64,000 nucleotides of DNA from Agarophyton chilense (Eukaryota; Rhodophyta; Florideophyceae; Gracilariales; Gracilariaceae), in contig JARGXX010000099.1 of NCBI GenBank assembly GCA_030374765.1, positions 1,736,001 to 1,800,000 of the forward strand. The letters are read 5' to 3'. The notes beneath the pieces were generated by a model, which had not been told where the DNA came from, made no database searches, and saw only the letters and a list, made by a program, of their open reading frames with translations. The translations under genes were made by a program, and so were the position numbers. Below, piece after piece: positions 38,730 to 47,949 of the stretch (its first letter is position 1; each line of letters begins with the position of its first letter).

Positions 38730-39460
38730 ATCCCAGAAGGTTTGCTGAGAGGCTGCAGTTTCCAACACTACAGTTTATTTGTGATTCCAGCCCGTACGAA
38801 AAGAACGGGACCACTGTATTCGATTCGCTCAGAGAATGATTCCTTGCTACTCACAAGATCAAGAAAATAGATCGAACCCGTTCAGACGACACGGTATTTG
38901 GTGCGACCAAGTAGAGCTTCAGAGTTTCCAGAGTTTCCAGAGGTGTGAACTGAGCGAGAGAAATCTTGTTTGAATGTAAAACAATATGTGGGAAACGTGA
39001 ACTGTTCAGCGGTTGTGTTGCTGGTATTCGGGCCGAAATTTACAAGCAAGCAACTATGACCTGATCCTGCTTTTCGCTTTTTCCGACTGGATTCGGTGTG
39101 AATCACGACGGCGGAGTGAGGGTGACATCGTCAAAACGCCTGGACAACAACATAGCGGAAAATAATTCTAAAAAACCCGAAATGTGGTTGCATTCAAGGC
39201 TTGCAGCGCACTGCAGCCACCGAAGGCAGGGTACGGTACCGTCGTACAAAGGGTAGCAATCGCCATCGACTCTTGGCTAGCGTAATTTCTCTTTGCTATG
39301 CTTCTCCAGAGTTGCTCTGTATGTAATTGGAATAGAACATATTCATGTGAAGTCCTCGTGTTTTTTTCACAATTGACTACTACAGCGCTTTCCTATGAGA
39401 AGCGCACTGGATGACGATTTCACAAATGTTAGAGAAAGGAAGAAACAGTGAATCTAGGTC
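38730..39460. promoter_or_regulatory. Divergent promoter region of DDX18 and TFIP11
   Basis: An 0.73 kb region between two RNA-processing genes. It contains a short direct repeat (AGAGTTTCC twice near 38921-38938) and GGGTAGCAATCGCC at 39250-39263, a partial relative of the 15-bp palindromic motif seen elsewhere. Confidence 0.45.
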
Positions 39461-41572
39461 ATGGAGGACTCATCGTCTTCATCTGCTTCATCTTCTCCCC
39501 AAAGGCAAGGTTTGGGCTTCAGCCAGTTTCCGCCTTCTAGTCCTTCTACTTCTTCTGCAAGCGTAGCTACATCCTCTGACGGTGAGGTGCCCGGCCTCTC
39601 GGCTGCATTCGGTGGACGTCGATCACGCTCCAAGAAACGCCGTCGAAGTCCATCGCCTGGTCTAGAACAGCGTCCAGGAGCATGGGAGGCACACACGCGT
39701 GGAATCGGATCGAAAATTCTTGCAAAACAAGGATTTACAGGGAGATTGGGTAGGCATGGAGATGGAATTGCAGAACCTTTGCAGCCAGTGATGCGAAGAG
39801 GGAAGGTTGGATTAGGAGCGGATCAAAGAAAAGAGGAGAGCCAGAAAAAGAACAGGACGAGGAACACTCTCCATGATCTTGACGCGGAGATAGAGGCAGC
39901 AAATACGCGCATTCAATCTAAACTGAAGACAGTTTCTACTGAGAAAGAAGAGACAAGTACACGCATGTATGAACCCATGCGGCATGACTTAAAACCCGTT
40001 TCTGTGAAAGTGTGGGACGAGATAAGCGAAAAACTGAGCGGAGCACGACGCACTGTTACAGTCATATCGCCGCAACTCATGTATGATTTGAATCGCCTTC
40101 GAGATACGGCCATGTCACAACTATCCACAGCATTACGTGCAAAGCAACAAGAAGAAATCATACTGCAAAATACAGCATCTGAGAAAGAGAAAGCTCAAGA
40201 TAATTTGGAACGGATCAAGGCTGAATTAAATGAACTTGTTGCATTAGAGAATGCTCTCGCTGGCCTCGAAAGTCCGAATGGTGTTGCGTATGAGCGCGCT
40301 TTGAAGAAATTAGCGGATACTGTGTCTCAGGTTGGTGACAGGTTTCACGTTGGGAGGCAAAGTGTATCTGCGGCATTAGCAGAGCTGGTTTGCAGAACTG
40401 TGATAAGGTCTTTTCATGAATGTCTTAAAAACTCTCAAAAACATGGCAAAGCCGATAAGAAGTCTGCTGGTTTTGTCGGTGGCGTACTTAAGACAGTCAA
40501 AACAATAATATCCAGTGATGAGTACACGAAACTTTGTGCTGTATCGATTTTGGGACCGTTACGGAGGGTGTTTTCACGAACCAATTTGGATATAGTGAGA
40601 GGGGCTTGTATTGCCGACGTTCTGGTCAAGATTCGTCCAATGATATCAGATGCCTTGATTCAAGTTTTTGCGGAGGAGCTTCTCCTTCCAAGACTTGTTG
40701 CACATATCAAGATCACCGGTCGTACGGGAGAAAAACATGTACCAACACATGTATGGATTCACCCATGGTTACCTGTAGCTGGTCGCAAAGCGTTAGTCGA
40801 GGTGCTCCATCACGTGCGAATTAGCCTTACTTCATCCCTTGAAGCTTGGAAAATATCAGATTCGAATCTGCAACGTGCAGACCTCATTGATATCACGAAA
40901 AAGTGGAGCGCCGTTCTATCGAGGAAAAAACTGCAACTCGCACTTTCACGACACGTGGTGCCAAAGTTGGCAGCTGCCTTATGTCAGATTGATGGAAACA
41001 CGTCTGAAGTGCTTGTCGGTTTCGAAGCGCTTTCAGATTGGGCTTCTGTTTGTTCCAGTAGAATTCTCGCGGCAGAGCTGGCTGAACCATTCATCAAAGG
41101 ACCTGGAACCGTGCTTCGATCCACAGCATTCAAGGATTGGGAAGGTGGAAGGCAATTATATCGAAGGTGGAACGACTGTTTACCAAGCCGTTTTAAATAT
41201 CATTTTCGCCCTGTCCTTGCAGCACTTCTTTTTGTTTTAGATGCTGCTGCGACTGCCAACCAAGGGGTGAGGGCCAGGCTATTGCATGCGGATATAACCC
41301 CTCTCTTGAAGAATCGCTTCCAAAAAGTCAATGAAAAGAAAACAAAGATAGCCCGACCGGTTGTTCCGGCTAGGAGGGCGAGATTAGTGGATGTCGTCGC
41401 CATGGTAGCAGAGAAGGAAGGTATACCTCTGGTTGGCTTACCGGACGAAAGGGGACAAAGGGTTTTCAAGCTTGGTCGAATTCGCATCACTATTGACGTT
41501 GGAAGGGGAGTATTTCTGCATGGTGGCAAGATTGTTGGGGTGGATGAGTTGGTCGAGTTGGCAAAAGCGTGA
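39461..41572 (+). CDS. TFIP11: TFIP11/STIP/Ntr1-like spliceosome disassembly factor
   Basis: A single-exon 703-residue protein from an ATG. A Ser-rich N-terminus with a basic KKRRRSPS block precedes a G-patch at about 77-125 (HTRGIGSKILAKQGFTGR, then GDGIAEPLQPVMRRGKVGLGA), which in this family binds and activates the DEAH helicase DHX15/Prp43. The long helical GCFC/TIP C-terminal region carries the family signature HVWIHPWLPV, then LEAWK and WDWEGG-like stretches. Family members release the lariat-intron spliceosome after splicing. The acidic TIP_N segment is short compared with the human 837-residue protein. It would act in the nucleus. Confidence 0.92.
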   Translation: MEDSSSSSASSSPQRQGLGFSQFPPSSPSTSSASVATSSDGEVPGLSAAFGGRRSRSKKRRRSPSPGLEQRPGAWEAHTRGIGSKILAKQGFTGRLGRHGDGIAEPLQPVMRRGKVGLGADQRKEESQKKNRTRNTLHDLDAEIEAANTRIQSKLKTVSTEKEETSTRMYEPMRHDLKPVSVKVWDEISEKLSGARRTVTVISPQLMYDLNRLRDTAMSQLSTALRAKQQEEIILQNTASEKEKAQDNLERIKAELNELVALENALAGLESPNGVAYERALKKLADTVSQVGDRFHVGRQSVSAALAELVCRTVIRSFHECLKNSQKHGKADKKSAGFVGGVLKTVKTIISSDEYTKLCAVSILGPLRRVFSRTNLDIVRGACIADVLVKIRPMISDALIQVFAEELLLPRLVAHIKITGRTGEKHVPTHVWIHPWLPVAGRKALVEVLHHVRISLTSSLEAWKISDSNLQRADLIDITKKWSAVLSRKKLQLALSRHVVPKLAAALCQIDGNTSEVLVGFEALSDWASVCSSRILAAELAEPFIKGPGTVLRSTAFKDWEGGRQLYRRWNDCLPSRFKYHFRPVLAALLFVLDAAATANQGVRARLLHADITPLLKNRFQKVNEKKTKIARPVVPARRARLVDVVAMVAEKEGIPLVGLPDERGQRVFKLGRIRITIDVGRGVFLHGGKIVGVDELVELAKA

Positions 41573-42843
41573 TCCTTGTATGAATACTCTGAAGATGAGA
41601 GACAGTGCTCGCGTTTAAAGGTAACCGTTTATTCTACTCGGAAGCACATAACCGCCAGTATTGAACATAATGATATAGGCTCCTTGTCAAAATCGCGATA
41701 TCGTCTGGTACCACGTATCATCGTGTACGATTGCAATATATGCACCAATGACTAATGCATTCCTCGATGCAATGCTTCCAAAAAATGTAATATAGAGGAC
41801 GAGAAAGGTTTCATACGCAAATATGAATGTCCCATTTCCCATTCCAAACAATCGTCGTTCCACCGCATTCGACGTGATCTTGGGTAGTCAATGAACTCAT
41901 TTGTATCTGTCAGTCCTGATTCTTTACGACATAAAAACTAAGTTTTCTGTCAAAGTGGATCTGTATCAAACGCTCTTCGGTGATTCATTGTACATGCCAG
42001 AGATGTGAAACAATAGTTTGGCGATGCGTTGTGGTCAAGCAAAGCAATGTAGCAGGGGCTCTAGAGAACAAACAGTTGTGTTACGGTATATCCAAAGGAT
42101 GGCTGATGGCAATATTCGGCGGCGATGGTTTGAGTATTATCCAGCAGAGATCGGGGCATGGCTTCTTTCTGGCACTAATCCTTTTCAGTTTTCTAGGAAG
42201 ACAGGAGACCATTTATTTGATGATTGTAAGGGCAGAGGTGGTCGGTCGACGGTATTTGTCCTCAAGCACTGGCGTTGGACGCGCTCTCAACTCCGGCGCC
42301 ATCATCGAGCCGCAATAATCGTCTTGCCCTTAACCTTGTAATCTTGCTGCCTTTTTTGATTTCCACCTTCTCTTGTCAACGCCACTTTCTCACGGGTAGC
42401 TGGTCTTTCGGAGACCTTACGTGTGCATCGCAGATTTGCTGTTCCACGAAAGGACAGAGATTTTCTACCTTTCACGCCTGACCAAAAATAAAGATCGAGC
42501 GTAAGCTGTCTGTGAAGCGTCAAATAAAGTTGCTAAACTTTACAGAATAGCTGGGGTTGGCCTCCTTAGAATTAATTATCGATTTTGAACTGTTATTTTC
42601 ATTGCAAATGCCTCGACTTGCTGCAGTATTGCATATACAGACTGTAGATGCTATTTTACCCACCGTCGGCAGTCAAGGTTTGACTTCGGCACTCACACAT
42701 CTCTTACGTATTCGAGCTTGCTCTAGTGAAGTGCTAGCAATCTATCCCTCGGAGCGTTGGTAATTTTTAAGCCAGATTTTCAAAGCAGCAAGGAACCTTG
42801 TTTGCTTCTATTCTGCGAATCCTTTCGGCTCTTCGGACGTGCA
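41573..42843. other. 1.27 kb intergenic region, nothing firm
   Basis: It separates TFIP11 and IMP3, both plus strand. An open frame at 42018-42341 and another ending at 42763 have no recognisable motif and no strong coding look. AT-rich sequence dominates near the TFIP11 3' end. Confidence 0.45.
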
Positions 42844-43395
42844 ATGAGAAAGTTAAAGTATCACGAGTACAAACTACTGCGAAAGGCAGATTTCTTAAAG
42901 TGGAAGCGAGACAATAATCTACGAGAAGTCAAGGTTGCTCGAAGATATCATCTTTCGAATCCAGACGAGTATCATCGGTACTCAAAGATAGTGGGTGACA
43001 TCAAGCATCTTTGCTCTAAACTTCTTGAACTGAAACCGGATGATCCGACACGGATGCAGCGCACGGAAGATCTCTTGACCAAGTTGTATGATATGGGTAT
43101 CATATCTATTAAATCTAGCCTTGCAGAATGCTCAAAGGTCACAGTTAGCGCAATCTGTCGAAGACGACTGCCTGTCGTAATGAAGAGACTCAAATTTGCA
43201 GAAAATCTCACTGAAGCGATATCTTTGATAGAACAAGGCCACATTCGAGTTGGGCCTACGCAAGTGAAAGACCCTGCCATGCTTGTGACCAGGAATATGG
43301 AAGACTTTATAACTTGGGTGGACACAAGTAAGATCAAACGAAAAGTATCTCAGTTCAACGATAATCTCGATGACTATGACCTTCTCAATGCGTAG
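42844..43395 (+). CDS. IMP3: IMP3, U3 snoRNP protein
   Basis: A single-exon 183-residue protein, nearly the same length as human IMP3 (184). The start at 42844 gives MRKLKYHEYKLLRKADFLKW, the conserved family N-terminus; the open frame extends upstream without homology. A central helical region (LLTKLYDMGII) is followed by an S4 RNA-binding domain, about 103-150 (RRRLPVVMKRLKFAENL, AISLIEQGHIRVG), and a short C-terminal tail. IMP3 sits with IMP4 and MPP10 in the SSU processome and promotes U3 snoRNA pairing with pre-18S rRNA. It is the third nuclear RNA-processing gene in this 7 kb stretch, and it converges on the MutL-like gene (291 nt between stops). Confidence 0.95.
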   Translation: MRKLKYHEYKLLRKADFLKWKRDNNLREVKVARRYHLSNPDEYHRYSKIVGDIKHLCSKLLELKPDDPTRMQRTEDLLTKLYDMGIISIKSSLAECSKVTVSAICRRRLPVVMKRLKFAENLTEAISLIEQGHIRVGPTQVKDPAMLVTRNMEDFITWVDTSKIKRKVSQFNDNLDDYDLLNA

Positions 43396-43590
43396 CACAG
43401 TTCGAGAATCAGTGAATGCGTTCAGTTCTGTGATCTTCAAAGTCCTCTAAAACCCTCGCAACGAGTAGTACAGTCGTGAACCTCCTGTGGCCGAAAAAGA
43501 CATCGAAGTTGGGAGTTGTGGCCGGCCACCACAGGCCATTGATAAGGTTGTGTCGGAAACCGAGCCAGTAAGAGAGAGTAAGAAAAAGTA

Positions 43591-43607
43591 AGAGAGAGAG
43601 AGAGAGA
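43591..43607 (+). repeat. AG microsatellite
   Basis: About eight AG units with further purine-rich AGAGAG just upstream. It lies between the IMP3 and MutL-like 3' ends. Confidence 0.9.
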
Positions 43608-43686
43608 TGGGTGCGTGAGCAATTCCTTGAGTGCTTCAGCATGAATTCTTTGTAAGCTCAGAAAACCAGGGGGTTGCACGAGATCA

Positions 43687-45696
43687 CTATTCTAAGACAC
43701 CTTTCGCTATTCGCGGCGATAGATGCGAGTTCCCTGACGAAGCAACTGTTTTCAAGGAGTCGTCAGCACTTCGCTCAGGCAGCCAGGAGCGTCTAAATAG
43801 CTTTGCTAGTTCATGTACTTCTAAATCAACGAAAATTGGTCTGCCATGAGGGCAAGTATGTGGATTGTCGCATTTTAGGAGTTCTCCTGTAATCTTCTTC
43901 ATCTTTGTTTGGTTAAGAGTAGTTCCATTTCTTACGGCTAGTTGGCACGACAATGATGCTGCAGCTTCTTTAAGGGTTTGAGCATCAGTTCCAAGCTTGA
44001 GAAGCGCCGTGGCGAGTTCGGGAGAGGGGAGTGTTGCTAATAGAGTGGGAACCGTTTTCACCCGAAATCCTAAGGTTGTCTCGTTGCTGTCACAAAATGC
44101 CTCAAAGGTAACTCCGAGAGATGTGAGCGAAAATAAGAGTTCTTCACTAGTATCACTGGGAAGAACAGTTTCATGTTTTGGAGCACCGAAGCAGGATTCA
44201 TTCCATAAACGAAGGAGCCTCTCATAAATTGCTCTCTCATCGGCTACGTGTTGCTCAATAAGCAGAATACCACCTCCATACTCAACCAGAATGTAGGTAT
44301 TCAACACTTGACCAATGACTTTCGTTCTTAACGGGGCCACATACTGGGAATCTTGTTTGAGCATTTGGCGTCTGGCCTCTCCTTTCTGCAATCTTTGCAG
44401 GAAACGTCCAACTCCAACAGAATTGTTTAGATCATGCGACATGAGAACTGAGTCGCTGTGCGTAGTTCCTTTTTCACCATCTGATAGAATTCTGGATCGA
44501 AGTGCGTTTTTAATCAAAGCCAGACACGCATCTTTCGTGCTGTGTTCCAAATCTGAGTTCTTGAATCGCATGACAGTCTTCTGGGGGGATATGTTCCAGT
44601 TCACATTCAGAGGAGCAACTGTAAAATGCACGAATACTACAGGGTATCGACCGCGAGGAACCTGTACTGCTTCGCAAAGAGCGCGTTTTATCCAGTCGAG
44701 GTCCACGCATCTTCCGTTCACGGCTGTTACCACCCAAGAACGCGAAGCCGAGTGGATGGCAGAGGGCAAACCAATGACCAAAGATACATCTCCGATTTCT
44801 GGGATCGATATGGATGCGCTGCGAAATTCTGAGACCGAGCATCGAAACTTGGCCGCAAGGTAGCGCATTCTCTGGTGCTGAGGCTCCCCCGCTTTAATCG
44901 CACTGCTCCAATTCAAGGAACCGTTTCTGGAAAAGTTAAAGCTGATTTGTGGATGGCATAGAGCGGCACGAAGTAACCATTCCTTACATTCTGTAACCAT
45001 GCGCCGATTTTCTCTGACATTCAGACACCACGGAAGTTCCATTGCTTGGACTATGGTTCCAGTATTCATTGGAACGTTAGATACTGTTTCCACAATTGGT
45101 ATACCATCATTTGTGAAAGAAACGGATGTTCCGTAAAGAACATCTTCAGTACGCGATGATATGGACAAGCGTTTCGCAATGCTTGCAATGGACCACAACC
45201 CCTGTCCTCTAAATCCTAGAGTACCAATTCCGTTTTCCAACTGTTCTAATGAGCAAAGCTTTGTTGTTGCGTTGCATTTCGCAACTTCCAGCAATCCATT
45301 AGGCACCGATATACCAGCCCCATTATCTTCAACGGTGATGGAACGATTCAAGATATCAATATCCACAACGAGTTTACTGGACTGAGCGTCGATTGCGTTC
45401 TCCACTAGTTCCTGTACAACTGATTTATAGTCATATATCACCTCGCCCGATGCAATTCGCTGCACGACCTCTAAAGGAAGAATTGAAACCTTTGAAGTTC
45501 CCTTCTTTACCTTTGGGAGACCTACATGGGAGCAACGAGTAAATGAATACTTCAGTATCGCAGGATTCTGTCGAGAGCAAACACCACGCCATATGGAGCC
45601 TCTTTTCGCACTGTGCTTCAAGTGCCCGCTCACTTCGCCGAAACTCTTGAACCTAAGTGTGGAGGTTGAAACCCCAGGAAAAGCCCATCCTAACAT
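43687..45696 (-). CDS. MutL-family DNA mismatch repair protein with N-terminal extension
   Basis: A single-exon 669-residue protein from ATG 45696. About 70 leading residues rich in Ser, Arg and Lys precede the domain, compatible with a mitochondrial or plastid presequence. The GHKL ATPase domain shows LEVVQRIASGEV, QELVENAIDA (E96, N100) and VEDNGAGI. The third motif is GFRGQGL where the family has GFRGEAL. The C-terminal dimerisation domain includes LLIEQHVADERAIYE, near the endonuclease motif DQHA(X)2E(X)4E but with Glu and Val for the first and fourth residues, and CPHGRPIFVDL. The short linker and total core of about 600 residues resemble bacterial MutL more than MLH1 or PMS2. Organellar mismatch repair is an attractive but unproven role; a divergent MLH/PMS paralogue is the alternative. 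Confidence 0.88.
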   Translation of the reverse strand: MLGWAFPGVSTSTLRFKSFGEVSGHLKHSAKRGSIWRGVCSRQNPAILKYSFTRCSHVGLPKVKKGTSKVSILPLEVVQRIASGEVIYDYKSVVQELVENAIDAQSSKLVVDIDILNRSITVEDNGAGISVPNGLLEVAKCNATTKLCSLEQLENGIGTLGFRGQGLWSIASIAKRLSISSRTEDVLYGTSVSFTNDGIPIVETVSNVPMNTGTIVQAMELPWCLNVRENRRMVTECKEWLLRAALCHPQISFNFSRNGSLNWSSAIKAGEPQHQRMRYLAAKFRCSVSEFRSASISIPEIGDVSLVIGLPSAIHSASRSWVVTAVNGRCVDLDWIKRALCEAVQVPRGRYPVVFVHFTVAPLNVNWNISPQKTVMRFKNSDLEHSTKDACLALIKNALRSRILSDGEKGTTHSDSVLMSHDLNNSVGVGRFLQRLQKGEARRQMLKQDSQYVAPLRTKVIGQVLNTYILVEYGGGILLIEQHVADERAIYERLLRLWNESCFGAPKHETVLPSDTSEELLFSLTSLGVTFEAFCDSNETTLGFRVKTVPTLLATLPSPELATALLKLGTDAQTLKEAAASLSCQLAVRNGTTLNQTKMKKITGELLKCDNPHTCPHGRPIFVDLEVHELAKLFRRSWLPERSADDSLKTVASSGNSHLSPRIAKGVLE

Positions 45697-45710
45697 GTTG
45701 GGAAGCTTCG

Positions 45711-45728
45711 CTCTCTCTCTCTCTCTCT
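45711..45728 (+). repeat. CT microsatellite in the MutL-like 5' leader
   Basis: Nine CT units 15-32 nt upstream of the MutL-like ATG (so GA repeats on its coding strand), probably inside its 5' UTR. Length variation here could alter translation. Confidence 0.9.
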
Positions 45729-46469
45729 CTTTACGGGCACACTTGTCTAATTCCTACGTAGTGCAGAGCGTTCTTTGTCAAAAAAACGTTCCCTCACTAG
45801 GAAGACCAGCATTTTTTCTGGCCACTTCTTGATGATTTCGTCTACCGCTACGCTTCGCTCTCGGCCAAACATGGGAGATTTTGCTACCACACAAAGGGCC
45901 GTTCTTAGAGCATCTCTACCTGTCGGGCCAAAGACAATTTTTTGGACATCCAGTTCTTATTGGCGACCCTTAATTTGGTATTTAGGACTAGGGATTTGGT
46001 CTACCTACCTCGAATGGTAGGTCGTCCCACACTTAATCTGTTCGAACTTTAACTTGACGAAAAATGCCATAATCTTGGTATCATGATGTTCAGGTATCGG
46101 TTTCTTGGACATCTCGCGCCCAATTTGTTTCGAACCAATTTCAGTAGAGGCCCCACAGATTGGGGCAGATAGCCAGTGGTCCGAAAACATCGGTTTTGCG
46201 GGCAATATGAGCTCAAACTCATAACAATCGTTTTCTTTATTGAACTTAAAACAGAGCTTACGCAAATCTGACAGACACATCCTACGCCGTCGCCCAAGAA
46301 ACAATCCAATCACGACCCATCAAATACACAGTTTAATACCCCTCTCCAACGTCCTGGGCACATTTCATCCCTCCAACACTCCATCATTTTTCTTCCTGAG
46401 AGAATTCACAAGCTCTTAGACAACGAGCAGCGCGTTGCTGCATGCAAGAACCGTTTATTCTCTCACGCA
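45729..46469. other. Region between the MutL-like gene and the pogo-like relic
   Basis: It holds the MutL-like promoter. The right part (after about 46019, GGTCGTCCCACACTTAATC) may already belong to the transposon on the right, but no matching inverted end was found. A 102-residue minus-strand frame (46005-46313) is unrecognised. Confidence 0.4.
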
Positions 46470-47949
46470 TTATAGTGCGTCTAAGGCGACGTCAACCAAC
46501 CGCCGGATGTGCTGTGGCGGTCTTTTGTAATCAACTGCAGGCCTATCGCCCACCTTCTGACAACCCACCGCTTTCTTTTTTTGCAACTCTTTCTTGGTCA
46601 TGGCATTGATTACAAAATTGCTCTTCAAATGAACACCCTTTGCAGAATCAATCCGAACTCGGCCATTTTCTTCACCATCAGCATCTTTAAACAAAGAGTA
46701 GTGTGGAGAACTGTAAAGATCCAAGAGCGATTTAACTGTTGCTGAGTCACAATTTGCACCTTTCAGCTTTCGTGGCACCACTCCAAGCGGTTTAAAATCT
46801 GCGCCGTTCAGTTTAGGATCTCATAAACCAGTGCTACCGAACCCAGATCTAATGTTCGGAGCGTTGTGAGAGCATATATATGCTACCTACAGGCACTTTG
46901 CCACATCAAAGGCGTTCAGTTTGGTCTTTTCTTTCGCAGCAAGGTACAACTCTTGTCCAAAAAAAGACTTTGGTGACCCGAAAACAGATACGTCCAGTGG
47001 TTGTGTTACATGAGAAGAATGAGACAGAAGCGCTATTACAATGATTCGGTTTTTTCAACAACTTCAGTCTATGGTACTAAACATGTAAAACATTCCCATC
47101 CAATAAAAGCATTATGTACTACCCCCCTTTGTGCAAGTGATTTGTTTGGCGGATAAACATATTGGCCCGTTCATACAAAATCATGAAATCGGCACCTGGA
47201 ATCTCTCCCTTAAACGAATAAGAAGGCGGTATGACATCTTTCAGTGTTTGCGTATTGCTCTTAACCCGGCGATGGTGAGCTAACTTCCATGGAAATATGA
47301 TTAAGGGACGATAGAGAACTTCATAAGCTGAGAGGACTGACATCAAAATCACGCTATCCAGCTTGCCTTTCGCCGAAAGACATTTTTGGATAAGTTTACG
47401 TCCGGTGGCTCCAACTCCTTTCCGCAAACTTCTTCCTCTCTGTTTCGCAATAGAAGTACCTGATTGATCCATATTAAATATACGGGACGGATGAGGAATA
47501 TTATATCCTTTTAACGCCTCCTTCACTCTCATTACATTCTTGGCCAGAAATACTTCAGTGATTGCATTGACTCGCTTGTCGTCAAAAGTTTGGACAAGCA
47601 TGTACTGGAGACCATCGCGTTTCATAAACTTGTTGGTCCATGTCTTTGAAGGTCTGCCTTTTGTTAACGAAATCTAAGCTTGCCGACATGGGGGCAGCAT
47701 TTTGACATACTTTTCGGCGAGGTCTTGCACACCCGCTTTCTTCAACGGAGTGTTGTTGTTCGCAAAATATTGAATGGCCTCCGCAAGTATATGCTCGTCA
47801 TTTGCGTTCAGTATTGTGGTCCTGTCATTTCGGCGCAACGGAAGTTGTATACAAGACTTCGGTTGAGCAGAGGGTGTAGTAGCGCACCACTGCTTGAGAT
47901 CCCTGCCTATAGTACTTTCGGATACATTGTACTTCTCGGGAAGAGACAA
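46470..47949 (-). pseudogene. pogo/CENP-B-like DNA transposase, decayed
   Basis: Minus-strand fragments in family order. An HTH region comes first (LPEKYNVSESTIGRDLKQW, at about 47949-47880), then a second DNA-binding part (GRPSKTWTNKFMKRDGL, about 47660-47610). The DDE domain has RIFNMDQSGTS (first Asp, near 47470), LLLDGNVLHV (second Asp region, near 47100) and SHVTQPLDVSVFGSPK (near 47010). A C-terminal part ending near 46470 completes it. This order and the NMDxxG and QPLDVxVF blocks are those of pogo/Tigger/CENP-B/Jerky transposases of the Tc1/mariner superfamily. Frame changes and stops separate at least three pieces (for example between the frames ending at 47674 and starting at 47625, and after 47119), so it is dead. 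Terminal repeats were not found. Confidence 0.8.

Noticed and set aside
42018-42341. 107-residue plus-strand frame between TFIP11 and IMP3
   Set aside because: No motif and no clear coding character; a spliced gene here could not be supported.
44315-44863. 182-residue plus-strand frame
   Set aside because: Antisense to the MutL-like gene, no motif.
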